A stretch of DNA of 7,068 nucleotides from DASUSF01 sp036375275 (GTDB lineage: Bacteria; Pseudomonadota; Alphaproteobacteria; Geminicoccales; Geminicoccaceae), in NCBI GenBank assembly GCA_036375275.1, contig DASUSF010000073.1, forward strand, positions 1 through 7,068. The letters run 5' to 3'. Position numbers and translations under genes: made by a program. Positions 6,183-7,068 of this stretch are shown one piece after another; the stretch's first letter is position 1, and every line of letters starts with the position of its first letter. The notes under the pieces are model-generated. The model searched no databases. It saw only the letters and a list, made by a program, of their open reading frames with translations, and was not told the origin of the DNA.

Positions 6183-6397
6183 TCCAGCGCATTCTCGCCA
6201 TCGCCGCCCTGACCCTGCTGCTCGCCGGCTGCGCGGTCGACCGGACCACCGGCGAGCGCACCCTGAAGTCAGCCGCCGCGGGCGCCGCCGGCGGCGCGGT
6301 CGCGGGCCTGTTCTACGGCAACCCGCTCACCAAGGCGGCCGTCGGCGGTGCCGCGGGCGCGGCGGGCGGCTTCGTCTACGACCAGCTCTCGCGCTGA
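6179..6397 (+). CDS. Small glycine-zipper lipoprotein
   Basis: The 72-residue protein starts with a lipoprotein signal peptide, MIQRILAIAALTLLLAGC, with a good lipobox (LAGC) and lipidated C18. The residue after the cysteine is Ala, not Asp, which favours outer-membrane sorting by the E. coli rule. The rest is almost entirely two glycine-zipper segments, GAAGGAVAG at 35-43 and GGAAGAAGG at 56-64, separated by LFYGNPLTKAAV. Such segments pack helices closely and occur in SlyB/YMGG-like envelope proteins. GGAGAG (6166-6171) gives an RBS seven bases before the ATG. The ATG overlaps the TGA of the upstream gene, which implies translational coupling and a two-gene envelope operon. Exact function is unknown. 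Confidence 0.85.
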   Translation: MIQRILAIAALTLLLAGCAVDRTTGERTLKSAAAGAAGGAVAGLFYGNPLTKAAVGGAAGAAGGFVYDQLSR

Positions 6398-6417
6398 GGC
6401 CAGCTCTCGCGCCCAGG
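6382..6417. repeat. 18-bp tandem duplication across the lipoprotein stop codon
   Basis: CCAGCTCTCGCGCTGAGG (6382-6399) is followed at once by CCAGCTCTCGCGCCCAGG (6400-6417). The two units match at 16 of 18 positions and the first 13 bases are identical. The first unit carries the last codons and TGA of the glycine-zipper gene. In the second unit the stop has been altered. This looks like a local slippage duplication. Confidence 0.8.
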
Positions 6418-6420
6418 GCC

Positions 6421-6491
6421 GGATAGAGCGACTCCCGGTGAGACGGAACCGCAAGGATCCACGACGTCCTTCCGCTCATCGGTGCTCTATC
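6421..6491. repeat. Two-hairpin repeat, copy 3: left hairpin
   Basis: This is the hairpin 1 half of the repeat seen at 141-292 and 1567-1712. GATAGAGC (6422-6429) pairs with GCTCTATC (6484-6491). Inside, CCGGTGAGACGGAA pairs imperfectly with TTCCGCTCATCGG. Shared landmarks are GTGAGAC and CCTTCCGCTCATCGG. The eight bases AAGAAAAT that follow CATCGG in copy 1 are missing here. Hairpin 2 does not follow directly; it resumes near 6720. Confidence 0.78.
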
Positions 6492-6719
6492 TTGGCTACC
6501 ATCAGGTGGCCGTGCAGCCGTTGACCAATAGCCAACGAACCGGGCTCTATCCTTCCCGCTGGATGGTCCATGCGACCATGAGACTCCGCCGCCACAACCA
6601 TGGCTTGGGCGCAGGGACTCCCAGGATCGCATGGACCGCTGCTGATTATGGGGAGCAAGGGTTAATGTTTCGTTTGCTTTCAGCGGCGACGCCGACCTGA
6701 CGGTCGTGGAAAGCTACTT
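6492..6719. other. Lower-GC palindrome-rich insert splitting repeat copy 3
   Basis: About 228 bases separate the two hairpins of copy 3, whereas copies 1 and 2 have them back to back. GC is about 59% by hand count against clearly higher neighbours. TGCTCT occurs at both edges (6483-6488 and 6720-6725), as a short target duplication would. Inside are TTGGCTA (6492-6498) with TAGCCAA (6529-6535), a perfect 11-bp inverted repeat GGTCCATGCGA (6565-6575) with TCGCATGGACC (6627-6637), and CGACC-TGAC-GGTCG at 6693-6706. Open frames here on both strands are short and resemble no protein I know. It may be a small non-autonomous element or encode a structured RNA. Confidence 0.5.
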
Positions 6720-6803
6720 TGCTCTGTTGCAATGGATCAGAAGCGGAGTCACCGATCGGAGCCGCTGGCAAGGCGGTTCCGTCATATCGGGATCCGCTCC
6801 AGG
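6720..6803. repeat. Two-hairpin repeat, copy 3: right hairpin
   Basis: This half matches hairpin 2 of copy 1 closely: CTGGCAAGGCGGTTCCGTCA against CTGGCAGGGCGGTTCCGTCA, followed by GGGATCCGCTC in both. CGGAGCCGC (6757-6765) pairs with GCGGTTCCG (6773-6781) apart from one wobble, and AGCGGA (6742-6747) pairs with TCCGCT (6793-6798). The bases 6720-6740 resemble the join between the two hairpins in copies 1 and 2, so the split lies inside or just before the right arm of hairpin 1. Confidence 0.8.
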
Positions 6804-6815
6804 GGGTGCGCCGCG

Positions 6816-6849
6816 GCCCGGAGCGCTCCCGGCTGATCCCGCTCCGGGC
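6816..6849. terminator. Strong GC hairpin, possible terminator
   Basis: GCCCGGAGCG (6816-6825) and CGCTCCGGGC (6840-6849) form a perfect 10-bp stem with a 14-base loop. The sequence GGAGCGCTCC at 6820-6829 is itself palindromic and offers an alternative fold. It lies between the rightward lipoprotein operon and a leftward gene end, where a terminator serving both is expected. No T-tract follows on either strand, so the call rests on stem strength and position. The rest of 6398-6915 holds the split repeat and its insert; I see no gene there. Confidence 0.4.
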
Positions 6850-6915
6850 GCCGACACCGACCACCAGCACGGCTGGACCTGACCCGGCGCCCTGGCCCCG
6901 GCGGCCCCGGCGTCC

Positions 6916-7068
6916 TCAATGGAGGGAGCGGAGGCAGGGGTCGCCGGCGTCGTGCTCGAGGAAGGCCCGCTCCAGGTCGAACGCCCGGCAGAGGTCGATC
7001 CCGAGCCTGGTTGCGAGGTGACCGATCCTGGCGGTCGGGCCGGTGGTCCGCACCTCGTTCGGGACCTC
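6916..7068 (-). CDS. C-terminal end of an unrecognised protein (partial)
   Basis: Reading leftward from the window edge, a frame of 50 codons runs open to the TGA at 6916-6918. Its peptide includes RIGHLATRLGIDLCRAFDLE and then RAFLEHDAGDPCLRSLH. Third codon positions are almost all G or C, as in the genes around it, and the peptide has a sensible amphipathic-helix pattern with two cysteines. There is no start with a ribosome binding site inside the window, so I take it as the end of a longer gene. A short independent frame from the GTG at 7051-7053 cannot be excluded. I do not recognise the family. It converges on the lipoprotein operon. Confidence 0.55.
   Translation of the reverse strand, partial: EVPNEVRTTGPTARIGHLATRLGIDLCRAFDLERAFLEHDAGDPCLRSLH

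Noticed and set aside
5772..6397. Interpreting the pair as a type VI secretion effector-immunity locus
   Set aside because: No amidase effector, Hcp, VgrG or other secretion gene lies in the window; the immunity-like fold alone does not justify the claim.
6476..6700. Short open frames on both strands in the insert of repeat copy 3
   Set aside because: Neither has a ribosome binding site or a recognisable motif, and both cross repeat and palindromic sequence; the codon pattern does not match the neighbouring genes.

Overview
The window reads as a chromosomal segment of a high-GC alphaproteobacterium. A Rhodospirillales- or Geminicoccales-like lineage is my guess. The evidence is the strong G/C bias at third codon positions, a class I (archaeal-type) lysyl-tRNA synthetase 3' end just before rsmB, the rsmB-purH neighbourhood common in alphaproteobacteria, and DUF2059, DUF3775 and Rap1a/Tai-type small genes. 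I see no phage genes, transposase, CRISPR array, tRNA or rRNA.

Layout, left to right. At 1-141 (+) is the end of lysyl-tRNA synthetase. At 293-1567 (+) is RsmB, the 16S rRNA m5C methyltransferase. At 1722-2225 (-) is an exported DUF2059 protein, convergent with rsmB. At 2352-3917 (+) is PurH, which performs the last two steps of IMP synthesis. At 3941-4375 (-) is an unrecognised single-pass membrane protein. At 4588-5028 (-) is a DUF3775 protein, and at 5099-5605 (-) an OsmC-family thiol protein. At 5772-6182 (+) is an exported four-cysteine Rap1a/Tai-like protein with a TTG start, translationally coupled through an ATGA overlap to a glycine-zipper lipoprotein at 6179-6397 (+). At 6916-7068 (-) is the C-terminus of an unrecognised protein that runs off the window.

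The genes form no single pathway. They are housekeeping functions (translation, rRNA modification, purine synthesis) mixed with small envelope and stress-type genes. The most striking structure is intergenic: a repeat of about 150 bp made of two imperfect hairpins in tandem. It occurs at 141-292, at 1567-1712 and, split by about 230 bp, at 6421-6803. In the first two places it fills almost the whole gap between genes. It begins at the last base of the upstream stop codon and ends within 1-9 bases of the next gene, so in copy 1 it lies directly against the rsmB start codon. The split copy carries a lower-GC (about 59% by hand count), palindrome-rich insert with no convincing protein. This repeat family and its insert are the best candidates for something undescribed here.
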